A DNA stretch of 25,435 nt from JALSHZ01 sp964614535 (GTDB lineage: Bacteria > Pseudomonadota > Gammaproteobacteria > UWMA-0217): contig CAZTOZ010000020.1 of the NCBI GenBank assembly GCA_964614535.1, forward strand, positions 1 to 25,435. The letters run 5' to 3'. Under the pieces are notes generated by a model, which was not told the origin of the DNA, searched no databases, and worked only from the letters and a program-made list of their open reading frames with translations. This document shows positions 14,328 through 21,753 of the stretch, piece by piece. Both the position numbers and the translations under genes were made by a program. Numbering within the stretch: position 1 is the stretch's first letter; each line of letters begins with the position of its first letter.

Positions 14328-15950
14328 ATGAGCATCATTCACCCGTTTCCAGCCGGGGCCGCCGTACCGGAACCCCCGGCCCTCTTTCCCTCTCCGTTTG
14401 CGTCGCAGCCGCACCCGTTGGCGGCGCGGGCCGCCGCAGCGTTGCAACAGCGGTTGCAGCACGCCCATCCGCGGCTGGCCGACCAGGAGGGCAAGATGTT
14501 CGGCGTGCTCGTGGTTCGTGGCGCCTCCGGTGAGCTGGGGTATCTGGCGGCGTTTTCCGGCATGCTGGACGGGCGTTGGCACTGGCCCGGCTTTGTTCCG
14601 CCGGTGTTCGATCCGGCGCGTCGCGCGGCCTTCCTCGATGCCGGTGAGGCCGAGCTGATGCGGTTGGCCGAGGCGATCGATCAAGCCAGCGCCGCACCGG
14701 CCCTGCTGGCGGCGCGCCGGGCGCTGGAGGATACCCGGCGGCGTGCCGACGAGGCGCTCGATCGACTGCGCCGGCAGCGGCGGCGCAACCGCCGCCGCCG
14801 AGCCGATGAACGGCAATGGCTCGATGCCCGGCGCGACGCCACCCGGCTGGCCCGGTTGGCGCACCAGAGCCAGCAGGAGAAGCGCCACTACAAGGCGCAG
14901 AAAAGAGCGTGGGAGGAGCGGTTGGCCTCCTGTGAGGCGGCCTTGGCGTGCGCAGGGAGTGAAGTCGAAGCGCTGAAACGGCGGCGCCAGGCGATGTCGC
15001 GCCGATTGCAGCAGCAGGTCTTCGACGGCTACCACCTCACCAACCGGAAAGGCGAGCGGCGCCCGCTGGTGGCGTTCTACCCGGACGGCGCGGTACCCGG
15101 TGGCGCCGGTGACTGTGCTGGCCCCAAACTGCTCCACTATGCCGTCACCCACGGCTTGCAACCGTTGGCGCTGGCCGAATTCTGGTGGGGCCGGTCACCG
15201 GCCGACGGTGTGCGCCATCATGGCCAGTTCTATCCCGCCTGCCGTGGCAAGTGCCGGCCCATTCTGCCCTTCATGCTGCGCGGGATCGAGGTGGCGCCAG
15301 AGCCATTGCCGGTGTTGGTGGAGCACGGTGGTGGGCTCGATGTCGTCCATCGGGACGAGGTGCTGGTGGTTATCGACAAACCGGCGGGACTGCTGTCGGT
15401 GCCGGGCAAGACCATCGACGATTCGGTGCAGCGGCGGTTGGAGGCCATGTTTTCCGGGCAGCGTCCGCTGCTGGTACACCGCCTCGACATGGGCACCTCC
15501 GGGTTGCTGCTGGCAAGCCTGGACCGGCGGGTTCACAAGGCGCTGCAACGGCAGTTTGCCGGCCGGCAGGTGGACAAGCGTTATCAGGCGCTACTTGCGG
15601 GTGCGCTGGAAGGGGAGGCGGGTGTCGTCGATCTGCCGCTGCGGCCCGATCTGGACGACCGTCCGCGTCAGCTCGTCTGCCCCGTCCACGGCAAGCGTGC
15701 GATCACCCGCTGGCGCGTGGTCTCGCGGCAGGAAGATGTCACCCGGGTGGTCTTCCAGCCAAAGACGGGACGCACGCACCAGTTGCGTCTGCACGCCGCG
15801 CATCCACAGGGGCTGGCCGCACCGATCATTGGTGACGACCTCTACGGCATCCGGCCGGCCAGCCGCATGATGCTCCATGCCGAGCGGCTCCGCTTCATCC
15901 ACCCGCTCACGGGCGAGCCGGTGGTCTGCTCCTCGCCCGTCCCGTTCTGA
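14328..15950 (+). CDS. RluA-family pseudouridine synthase with long basic N-terminal extension
   Basis: A 540-residue protein. The C-terminal part (about 335-540) is an RluA-type uridine isomerase with VIDKPAGLLSVPG, the catalytic Asp387 in HRLDMGTSG, KRYQALLAG and GRTHQLRLHAAHP. The first 330 residues are unusual. Residues 105-235 look like a charged coiled coil with an Arg cluster (RRQRRRNRRRR, about 148-158), followed by GDCAGPKLLHYA and FYPACRGKC, which bring Cys263, Cys305 and Cys309 together as a possible metal site. Long RluA relatives with such an extension exist in other bacteria as far as I recall, so this is a subfamily rather than a chance fusion. The RNA target is unknown. No Shine-Dalgarno is visible before the ATG at 14328. 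Confidence 0.88.
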   Translation: MSIIHPFPAGAAVPEPPALFPSPFASQPHPLAARAAAALQQRLQHAHPRLADQEGKMFGVLVVRGASGELGYLAAFSGMLDGRWHWPGFVPPVFDPARRAAFLDAGEAELMRLAEAIDQASAAPALLAARRALEDTRRRADEALDRLRRQRRRNRRRRADERQWLDARRDATRLARLAHQSQQEKRHYKAQKRAWEERLASCEAALACAGSEVEALKRRRQAMSRRLQQQVFDGYHLTNRKGERRPLVAFYPDGAVPGGAGDCAGPKLLHYAVTHGLQPLALAEFWWGRSPADGVRHHGQFYPACRGKCRPILPFMLRGIEVAPEPLPVLVEHGGGLDVVHRDEVLVVIDKPAGLLSVPGKTIDDSVQRRLEAMFSGQRPLLVHRLDMGTSGLLLASLDRRVHKALQRQFAGRQVDKRYQALLAGALEGEAGVVDLPLRPDLDDRPRQLVCPVHGKRAITRWRVVSRQEDVTRVVFQPKTGRTHQLRLHAAHPQGLAAPIIGDDLYGIRPASRMMLHAERLRFIHPLTGEPVVCSSPVPF

Positions 15951-16090
15951 TCGGGAGTGACGGTCAGGGTTGGTACCGGTGTCCGATTGCAACGACGGGA
16001 AAAAATCTTATTGATCGTGTGGTAATTGTGGGTCTACTGTTCTGACCGATGGTCGCAAGCGTCCGCTTGTGACCGGCCGAATGGCGAATC

Positions 16091-16100
16091 AGGAGGAGGA
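16091..16100 (+). promoter_or_regulatory. Very strong ribosome binding site
   Basis: AGGAGGAGGA ends one base before the ATG at 16102 and offers a full AGGAGG at favourable spacing. It fixes the start of the small gene that follows and argues against the in-frame starts further upstream. Confidence 0.75.
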
Positions 16101-16101
16101 T

Positions 16102-16281
16102 ATGAAAGAGGCGACCATCTGCGACATCAGCAACGACAGCACTTGCTGGGACTTTCTCGTCTCGGTGTTGCGTTCGGCGCACCCGACCGGGCTCGGGGAC
16201 TCGCTGCGCCTGACCAGTGTTGCCGAGGAGTACTATCGCAGAATGAATGGCAACGGAAAGGGGGAAAAGCGTAAACGCTGA
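16102..16281 (+). CDS. Small orphan protein, 59 residues
   Basis: I do not recognise this protein. It starts MKEATICDISNDSTCWDFL, has a hydrophobic stretch WDFLVSVLR, and ends in a strongly basic tail (KGEKRKR). There are two cysteines (7 and 15), no signal peptide and no membrane helix. Its reality is supported by the ribosome binding site AGGAGGAGG just upstream and by an 18-bp perfect terminator 30 bp after its stop. A weak promoter could lie around TTGCAA (15987-15992) or TTATTGATC (16008-16016). Codon use is GC-rich like the neighbours. A basic small protein of this kind might bind nucleic acid or a membrane, but this is a guess. Confidence 0.6.
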   Translation: MKEATICDISNDSTCWDFLVSVLRSAHPTGLGDSLRLTSVAEEYYRRMNGNGKGEKRKR

Positions 16282-16311
16282 TCGAGCGACAGAAGAAACG
16301 GCTGGGCTCAT

Positions 16312-16351
16312 AAAACGGAACGGGGCAGCATACGCTGCCCCGTTCCGTTTT
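16312..16351. terminator. Strong bidirectional terminator
   Basis: AAAACGGAACGGGGCAGC, loop ATAC, then the exact complement GCTGCCCCGTTCCGTTTT: an 18-bp perfect stem with A and T runs at its base. It separates the small plus-strand gene from the convergent PEPCK-like gene and can serve both. Confidence 0.9.
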
Positions 16352-16368
16352 GGGCGCTGTCGCCCGGG

Positions 16369-19300
16369 TCAGGCGATTCGCCGCTCCATGTATGCCTGCT
16401 GTTGCTGGCCCTCGCGGGCCGGTGCCAGCGGGTCCGCGCCGATGGTGCCGACGAGGCTGTCGAGATATTCGTCGGATTCGACCTGTCGCAGCTTGCCGCG
16501 GGCGCACGTCAGCCGGTCCTTCAGCCCCATCCGCTCCACCACTTCGGCATAGTGGGGACGGGCGATGAAGTCCTCCAGGCTGTGGATATGGCGCTGCCAC
16601 AACGCGATTTCGCGCTGCTGCTTCACTTGCAGGCGTTCGCGGTACCAGTCGGATTCGAGCAGGTATTCGCGGGTGAACATCCGCCGGATCTCGGGGTCGT
16701 GCACGTCTCTGCCCTGGAAATGACCTTCGGCCATGATGTAGAGCAGGGCGCGCAGTGGTGGGCAGGCCTCTTCTATGCTGCCGTCGTCGATGTAGCGCTG
16801 GGCCACTTTGCGCTGCGCCTCGACGATGTTGTCGATGCCATCGACGAAACAGGCCATGTCCTGCGTCTCCGGCATCAGGATCTCCTCGGTGAAGACGGTG
16901 TTGGGGTTGTCGAAGATCTTGCCCATGAAGTCGCGCACGAAGCACTCGGTGATGCGGTAGCCGAGCCGGCTGGCCAGCACGGTGCGGCCGTTGTACTGGA
17001 AGTCCTCCAGTGGCTCGAGGTATTCGTTCTCGATCAGGTAGCGCGGGTCGCGCTCGCGTCCCTTGAGCCGTGTCCAGATTTCCGGGATCAGCAGGCTGAT
17101 GTCGTGCTCCACCTTGACGTTGGGGCCGATATAGCCGGCCGAGCTGGAGAAGCCGGGATAGCCGGTGAGGATGAACGACACCAGCGCGTTGTTGAGATCG
17201 GCCGTCGGCCGCAGGGCGTTGAACGGTCCTTTGGTGAGCGCCCCCTCGCTGCCGGCGCCGGTGGTGCTCGGTGACTTGCCGGTCAGCGAGCAGACGAAGT
17301 CCATGAACAGTTCCGGCAGCTCCTGGTAGTGGATCGGGTTGTAGACCGCCAGCGGGCGGATGCCGGGCTCCGGCGGGTTGTTGCGCCGCCCGGCCAGCAC
17401 CGCGTCCACGGGGTTGCACAGCGGCTGGTCCAGCGGCAGCTTGCGTTGCAGCCGGGCGCCCATCTCCGCGACGTACTTGCGTACCGGATCGACCAGGTCG
17501 GGCCGGATCTGCAGATAGCGCGGGTTCTTCGACGGCTTGCCATCGACGAGCCGGGGATGGGCCGACGAGACGACGTAACGATCCCCTTTTCTGTGGGCCT
17601 TCTTCAACAGCTTCTTCATCGGTTCGGTGAAGCTGTTGAAGGTGAAGACGTCCTCGACCACCTCGGCCAGTTTGTCGTCCTTGAGGGGTTCATAATTGGC
17701 GATGAAGTTGCCTTTGCCGGCCATGTCCCTCTCGGTCTGCTTGTCGTAACCGGGAATGATGGCGTCGTCGGGGCGCTGGAACAGCCGGTACTCGCAGTTG
17801 GTGACGAGTTTGACCGAGGCGTCCGGGTCCAGTGTCGGGCCGCAGCGGGTGATGAGCCGTGACGGCACGACGATGGAGGCGCTGATGTCGTCCTCCATCT
17901 GGATCTTCTCCGCGGCGATGAAATCCTGCCGTACCTTGAAGGTGCGCCACTTGTGGTCGCTGTCGAAGCCAACGCGCAGATAGGTGCCGATGATGTGGCG
18001 GTCGTTGAGCTTGAGTTCGTGGCCCGGATGGCCGTCGATCTCGTCCACCGACAGGTGCTCGCGCCAATGGGTGCCCCACTCCTGGCGGTAGAAACGCTTG
18101 ATCAGAAAGGCCAGCGCCTGGATCCGGGGCGGGATGTTGCTGACCCACTCGTTGTATTCATCGGTGCAGTGTTCCGACGGCATCAGCAGCTTGATGAAGG
18201 AGCCCAGGCTGCGATCCGGGTCGAGCGGCTTGCGTGACGGGTCGCGATCCATCTCCTCGAAGCCGGGCTTGAAGCGCTTGCTGTAGTCGTAGTCGAAGAT
18301 CTCCTGCACCCGGTCCAGATCCTTCTCCAGATCGTCGACGAACATCGGGCCATAGATGACGGCGTCGTTCAGGGATTTGGAGATCTCCGACTTGCCCCCG
18401 CCGGAGACGGTGCTCGGCTTGTGGCAGAACGTCCCCTCCGGCTCGGTGCCGATCAGCCGCCACGACGGCGCGCCAGGGTGTTTCCTCATCTCGATCTTGT
18501 AGCCGTTGGGCTGCATGTAGATGATGCCCGGCTGCAGGCGGATCTGCTCCTTCTTGCCATCCTTCCACCAGGTGATCCGCTGCTTGTTCAGGTCCATCCG
18601 CAGATCCTGGGGCACGTAGTAGACATTGGGGAAGTTGCGGTCGATGCCGTAACCCTCCGGCTGCACGTCCATGATCTCGCCATAGCGCTGGGCGAGCTCG
18701 TTGAAGCCGAAGCCGCGCTGCCGCGTCTGGCTGTCCACGCCGTATTCCTCGCCGTGGTTGCGGCGCTGGAACGCCAGCGCGCCGCCGGCGTGTTCCTCCT
18801 CGGCCAGGCCGTAGAGGTTGGCGGCGAAGCTGATTTGGGTCTTGACCTCTTTCTTGCAGTAGCCGAAGTAGTTGTCGGCCAGAATCGTCACGATGACGCC
18901 CGAGGCGTCGCGGGCGGTGATCTTGAAGGCCTGGCCGTCGTTGTAGCGTTCGTTCTCGTCCTTCCAGCACATGCCTTGGGCGCGTTGCTGTTCGGTGGCG
19001 TCGTCCCAGTGGGGCAGGCCCACGGCCTTCTTGGTGAGGTTGACCAGGTGCGGCGCGAGAATCACGCAGCCGGTGTGGCCGGTCCAGTGTTCGACGTCGA
19101 GCGCGGCATCGTACTCGGCCAGATTGGGGTTGCCGCCGTTGCCGAAGATGCTCTCGACGAAATCGAGATTGCTGACGAGATTGCCGGGCGCGAAGAAGCG
19201 GATCTCCATGTTCTTCTCCTCCTCGACGCCGGGAATCTCCGGGCAGACGATCGGCCGCAGCAGCAGCGAGACGAACATCCGGCTCGGCTTCGGCTGGTTG

Positions 19301-19872
19301 GCGGAGAACGGCAGCAGCATCAGCGCCTCCGGCGGTTGCAGCGCCTGCTCCAGCATGTAGGCGAACACCTTGCGGGGCACGGTCTTCTTGTCGCCGGGGA
19401 TCGGCAGGCCGCCGTCGGCGATGTGGAACGAACCCTTGGTGGTGCGGCGGTCGTTGGCGGGGTTGTGCAGCACCCCCTGGGCAACGCGGTAGCTGGAGAC
19501 GATGTCCGAAGTGAAGACGTCGCTGTCCACCGGCAACGACAGCTCGCGGGCGATGCCGTAGCGGTCGAGGACGAAGGTGAGCGTCGGCAGCTCGGGGATC
19601 TTCTCCACGCCGGCGTCGGCCAGGTAGCGGTTGAGGAAGTCCTGAATGCGCTGGTCGGCCGGGCAGAGGTGGGAGGCGAGCAGCCGGGTCTTCTCGCGGT
19701 AGGACTGGAGCAGGTCCTGGGCAGTGGTGATCAGTTCGGTTTCGTCGGTGAGGCCGCATGGGGGCTGGCCAGAGGCGGCGAGTACGAGATTGATGTACAG
19801 GTGTAGCCGCTTGCGGCTTTCCTCGACGGGCAGTCCCGCTTCGTCGAGGCCGAGTTTGCGAGCTAAATCCAT
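16369..19872 (-). CDS. Probable PPi-dependent phosphoenolpyruvate carboxykinase
   Basis: A 1167-residue cytoplasmic protein, about twice the length of ATP- or GTP-type PEPCK and the size of the PPi-type enzymes (EC 4.1.1.38, known from Entamoeba and Propionibacterium). These interconvert oxaloacetate plus PPi with PEP, CO2 and phosphate. Supporting segments that I associate with this family are DNYFGYCKKEVKTQISFAAN (333-352), a glycine-rich phosphate loop TVSGGGKSEISKS (488-500) and GAGSEGALTKGPFNALRP (872-889) followed by ILTGYPGFSS and GYIGPNVKVEHDISLLIPEIW. The assignment rests on memory of the family, not on a search. The start at 19870-19872 (MDLARKLGLDEAG) is chosen because AAGGGGAAT lies just upstream; the longer frame to 20061 has no ribosome site. 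It is a single-gene unit ending at a strong terminator. Confidence 0.65.
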   Translation of the reverse strand: MDLARKLGLDEAGLPVEESRKRLHLYINLVLAASGQPPCGLTDETELITTAQDLLQSYREKTRLLASHLCPADQRIQDFLNRYLADAGVEKIPELPTLTFVLDRYGIARELSLPVDSDVFTSDIVSSYRVAQGVLHNPANDRRTTKGSFHIADGGLPIPGDKKTVPRKVFAYMLEQALQPPEALMLLPFSANQPKPSRMFVSLLLRPIVCPEIPGVEEEKNMEIRFFAPGNLVSNLDFVESIFGNGGNPNLAEYDAALDVEHWTGHTGCVILAPHLVNLTKKAVGLPHWDDATEQQRAQGMCWKDENERYNDGQAFKITARDASGVIVTILADNYFGYCKKEVKTQISFAANLYGLAEEEHAGGALAFQRRNHGEEYGVDSQTRQRGFGFNELAQRYGEIMDVQPEGYGIDRNFPNVYYVPQDLRMDLNKQRITWWKDGKKEQIRLQPGIIYMQPNGYKIEMRKHPGAPSWRLIGTEPEGTFCHKPSTVSGGGKSEISKSLNDAVIYGPMFVDDLEKDLDRVQEIFDYDYSKRFKPGFEEMDRDPSRKPLDPDRSLGSFIKLLMPSEHCTDEYNEWVSNIPPRIQALAFLIKRFYRQEWGTHWREHLSVDEIDGHPGHELKLNDRHIIGTYLRVGFDSDHKWRTFKVRQDFIAAEKIQMEDDISASIVVPSRLITRCGPTLDPDASVKLVTNCEYRLFQRPDDAIIPGYDKQTERDMAGKGNFIANYEPLKDDKLAEVVEDVFTFNSFTEPMKKLLKKAHRKGDRYVVSSAHPRLVDGKPSKNPRYLQIRPDLVDPVRKYVAEMGARLQRKLPLDQPLCNPVDAVLAGRRNNPPEPGIRPLAVYNPIHYQELPELFMDFVCSLTGKSPSTTGAGSEGALTKGPFNALRPTADLNNALVSFILTGYPGFSSSAGYIGPNVKVEHDISLLIPEIWTRLKGRERDPRYLIENEYLEPLEDFQYNGRTVLASRLGYRITECFVRDFMGKIFDNPNTVFTEEILMPETQDMACFVDGIDNIVEAQRKVAQRYIDDGSIEEACPPLRALLYIMAEGHFQGRDVHDPEIRRMFTREYLLESDWYRERLQVKQQREIALWQRHIHSLEDFIARPHYAEVVERMGLKDRLTCARGKLRQVESDEYLDSLVGTIGADPLAPAREGQQQQAYMERRIA

Positions 19873-19981
19873 TGGATTCCCCTTGCTTGTTCTATTGACG
19901 CCGGATCGAACAGTCAGCCGTTCCAGTTCTTGTTGTGTGACCCACTGTCGGTTCTGCGCAATGCATGGGGTGGGTGCTTGG

Positions 19982-20024
19982 TGAATTTGTGGACTGCTAC
20001 ATTCCTGGCGTGCTGAATTTGTGG
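19982..20024. repeat. Paired 11-bp direct repeats upstream of the PEPCK-like gene
   Basis: TGAATTTGTGG occurs at 19982-19992 and again at 20014-20024. The 32-bp offset is three helical turns, so a protein bound to both would sit on one face of the DNA. They lie just downstream of the predicted minus-strand promoter. Confidence 0.4.
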
Positions 20025-20036
20025 TGGCGGGTTGTA

Positions 20037-20066
20037 AAAATACCCCAGCCATCCGCCTCATTGCAA
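20037..20066 (-). promoter_or_regulatory. Possible promoter of the PEPCK-like gene
   Basis: On the minus strand TTGCAA (20061-20066) and TATTTT (20037-20042) are 18 bp apart, each matching consensus at four of six positions. The leader would be about 155 nt and would include the direct repeats. Confidence 0.35.
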
Positions 20067-20342
20067 ACGGAAAAAACTTGTTTCGTCAGGCCGGAAAACC
20101 CTTCAGAAATCACGGCTTGAGTCAAGATGGCCACCTTCCGACAGCGCTTGCCGTGGTTGCCATTCGGTGGGTGTCGGCAGGGTTATGAGGGCCGGGGAGA
20201 AGAGAGGCTCGGGAGGGATTCGACGGTTTTACAGCAGGTTGGGTGATCTATCGAAAGTGCTGTGTCAGGTTGGCGCAACGATGGTGGGGAAAGCGGTCTA
20301 TACTCAGGGGCGATACCAATCACAACAACGGGGAATGCACCG

Positions 20343-21032
20343 ATGTCCGACGCTTCGCTTCCTTCCATCGTCGAAACCGCCAAGCGGGTCATCACCGATC
20401 CGGCGGGGTTCTATCGTTCGATGCCGCAATCCGGCGGGTTTGCCGCACCGATGATCTTCGTGCTCGTCATGGCGGTCGTCTCCGGCCTCATCGTCGCGTT
20501 GCTGGCGATGGTGGGGGTCGATATGGCCGCCGGCGCGGCCATTGGCTTCGCCGCTGTGGTCATGTTGCCGGTGATGGCGATCATCGGCTCCTTCATCGGC
20601 GCCGGCATCCTGTTCGTCATCTGGAAACTGATGGGGTCGGACCGCGACTTCGAGACCGCCTATCGCTGTGTGGCCTATGCCGCCGCCATCATGCCGGTGA
20701 CGACGCTGCTGGCGTTCGTTCCCTACCTCGGCAGTGCCGTCAAGGTGCTGTGGTCCTTCTATCTGATGTATCTGGCCAGCATCGAGGTGCATGGCATCCC
20801 GGCACGGACGGCGATGATCGTCTTCGCCGTTCTCGGGGGGCTGCTGTTGCTGCTGAACCTCTCGGCCGAACGCGCCGCCCACCGGATGGCGGTGCAGATG
20901 GAGCAGATGGGCGGCCAGCTCGAAGGGCTGGGCGGCTCACTCGAGGGCATCGACAGGATGTCGCCGGAAGAGGCCGGCAAGGCCGTGGGCGAATTCATGA
21001 AAGGGTTCGAGAACGCGGTGGGCGGGCAGTAG
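20343..21032 (+). CDS. Yip1-family integral membrane protein
   Basis: A 229-residue inner-membrane protein with a cytoplasmic N-terminus containing VITDPAGFYRSMP, the usual lead-in of bacterial Yip1/YIP1-domain proteins. Five or six hydrophobic helices follow (about 34-57, 61-82, 84-96, 108-125, 130-147, 156-173), with the conserved-looking YRCVAYAAAIMPV and FVPYLG between them. The C-terminal 50 residues form an amphipathic, Gly- and Met-rich cytoplasmic tail (MEQMGGQLEGLGG). Function is not established for this family in bacteria. The ATG at 20343 lies after ACGGGGAATG; the longer frame upstream lacks a ribosome site. It ends 31 bp from the convergent hemerythrin gene. The short hairpin CGGTAG-GGAAA-CTACCG (21054-21070) covers that gap and the hemerythrin stop. 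Confidence 0.8.
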   Translation: MSDASLPSIVETAKRVITDPAGFYRSMPQSGGFAAPMIFVLVMAVVSGLIVALLAMVGVDMAAGAAIGFAAVVMLPVMAIIGSFIGAGILFVIWKLMGSDRDFETAYRCVAYAAAIMPVTTLLAFVPYLGSAVKVLWSFYLMYLASIEVHGIPARTAMIVFAVLGGLLLLLNLSAERAAHRMAVQMEQMGGQLEGLGGSLEGIDRMSPEEAGKAVGEFMKGFENAVGGQ

Positions 21033-21063
21033 GCCCGGCCGCCATGGCTGGACGGTAGGGAAA

Positions 21064-21489
21064 CTACCGCGTCCGTGCCAGTACCTCGTCCAGCTCCTCG
21101 TCACCGAGCAACCGTTCGGCGATGGGGAACAGCTCCCGCTCCTCCAGTCGGGTGTGATCCCGTAGCAGCACCCCGAAATCCTCCAGCACGGTGGTGTCGC
21201 CGCTGGCGAGCCGTCGTGCCATCTCCCGCATCTCGTCGTGCTGCCGGCGCAGCGCCTCGGTTTGCGCTCTTGGCCCATCTTCGTGGTCGTCGAGCATTCG
21301 GAAGACCGTGGTCTCCTCATTGTGGAAATGGCGTTCCCAGCGTTCTGGAAAGTCTGCCGCGATCTCGCGGGCCAGTGCGTCGATCGCGGCCTGATCGCCC
21401 GAGCGTGCCGTCTTGATCGCCTTGTTCGCCAGCACCAGCGAGAGGTGGTGTTCCATCGACAGAGGGTGGAGTTGCGGGATGCGTTTCAT
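21064..21489 (-). CDS. Hemerythrin HHE-domain protein
   Basis: A 141-residue single-domain four-helix protein with the di-iron ligand set in order: His14/15 (MEHH), His54 and Glu58 (HFHNEE), His84 (QHDEM), and His112 with Glu116/117 (DHTRLEERELFP). Such proteins bind O2 or NO or help repair damaged iron centres; YtfE-like relatives are classic nitrosative-stress genes. It lacks the N-terminal ScdA-type domain of YtfE, so I do not use that symbol. The start at 21487-21489 has a weak GGAAC site. It is transcribed away from the cytochrome c peroxidase, with an FNR-type box and an NsrR-like operator between them. A role in NO or peroxide defence fits that context. Confidence 0.9.
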   Translation of the reverse strand: MKRIPQLHPLSMEHHLSLVLANKAIKTARSGDQAAIDALAREIAADFPERWERHFHNEETTVFRMLDDHEDGPRAQTEALRRQHDEMREMARRLASGDTTVLEDFGVLLRDHTRLEERELFPIAERLLGDEELDEVLARTR

Positions 21490-21503
21490 CGTCGGTTCCA
21501 GTC

Positions 21504-21552
21504 TTGATCGGGGTCAAATCCAGGCCGGAATATAACATGTATATTAGATGCA
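21504..21552 (+). promoter_or_regulatory. Predicted class II FNR/DNR-type promoter for the peroxidase
   Basis: TTGAT-CGGG-GTCAA (21504-21517) matches the FNR-family box at nine of ten positions. A -10 element TATATT lies at 21540-21545. This puts the box centre at -41.5 from a start at 21552, the exact geometry of class II FNR activation. The leader to the peroxidase ATG would be about 200 nt, which is long. Confidence 0.6.
21529..21534 (-). promoter_or_regulatory. Possible -10 of the hemerythrin gene
   Basis: On the minus strand TATATT gives a start near 21522 and a 32-nt leader. The NsrR-like operator would then cover -12 to -34, a repressing position, and the FNR-type box would lie just downstream of the start, where it could also repress. 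Confidence 0.4.
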
Positions 21553-21556
21553 TGTT
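21534..21556. promoter_or_regulatory. NsrR-like operator
   Basis: A 23-bp near-palindrome of 11-1-11 form: left half AACATGTATAT, centre T, right half AGATGCATGTT. The NsrR consensus halves are AAGATGYATTT and AAATRCATCTT; I count 18 of 22 half-site positions matching. One more base on each side (T, A) extends the symmetry. NsrR is an NO-sensing iron-sulfur repressor. The site covers the predicted -10 of the peroxidase gene and the -12 to -34 region of the hemerythrin gene. Confidence 0.55.
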
Positions 21557-21753
21557 AGCTGGCCGGAGGCGTGCATGGCGCTCCGTGCCCTGGCGGAAAG
21601 GGGGCGGGGAGAGCCGTGGACAGCGCTCGCGCGGGTCGACAGGGCGTGTCGGAAAAACCGGATTCTCTCGAAATCGTGCCAACGCATGCCCAGGGGGCGG
21701 CCCGTTCCGGCTTCGTCCGATCGATCCATGAGCCAATCTGTTCCGCTGATATC

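Larger units (their letters stand above)
19873..20342. other. Divergent intergenic region between the PEPCK-like and Yip1-type genes
   Basis: This 470-bp region carries no convincing gene. It holds a possible minus-strand promoter (20037-20066), a pair of 11-bp direct repeats (19982 and 20014), the small palindrome CTTGA-G-TCAAG (20116-20126), and a TATACT (20299-20304) that could be the -10 of the Yip1-type gene, though no good -35 stands at the right distance. The length suggests regulated expression on one or both sides. Confidence 0.55.

Noticed and set aside
18158..19806. Two long frames over the PEPCK-like gene (461 residues plus strand, 533 residues minus strand)
   Set aside because: Both are Arg- or Asp/Gly-biased shadows typical of high-GC genes; the family motifs are in the third frame.
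19873..20061. A 63-residue N-terminal extension of the PEPCK-like protein
   Set aside because: The start at 19872 has a good AAGGGG site, while the extension covers the direct repeats and promoter-like elements.
20167..20454. 95-residue frame in the intergenic region before the Yip1-type gene
   Set aside because: No ribosome site, runs into the real gene in another frame, and Arg-rich random composition.
21571..21753. A 61-residue N-terminal extension of the cytochrome c peroxidase
   Set aside because: It has no ribosome site and low-complexity content, and would bury the membrane anchor at 21775-21825 inside the protein. It lies in the predicted leader.
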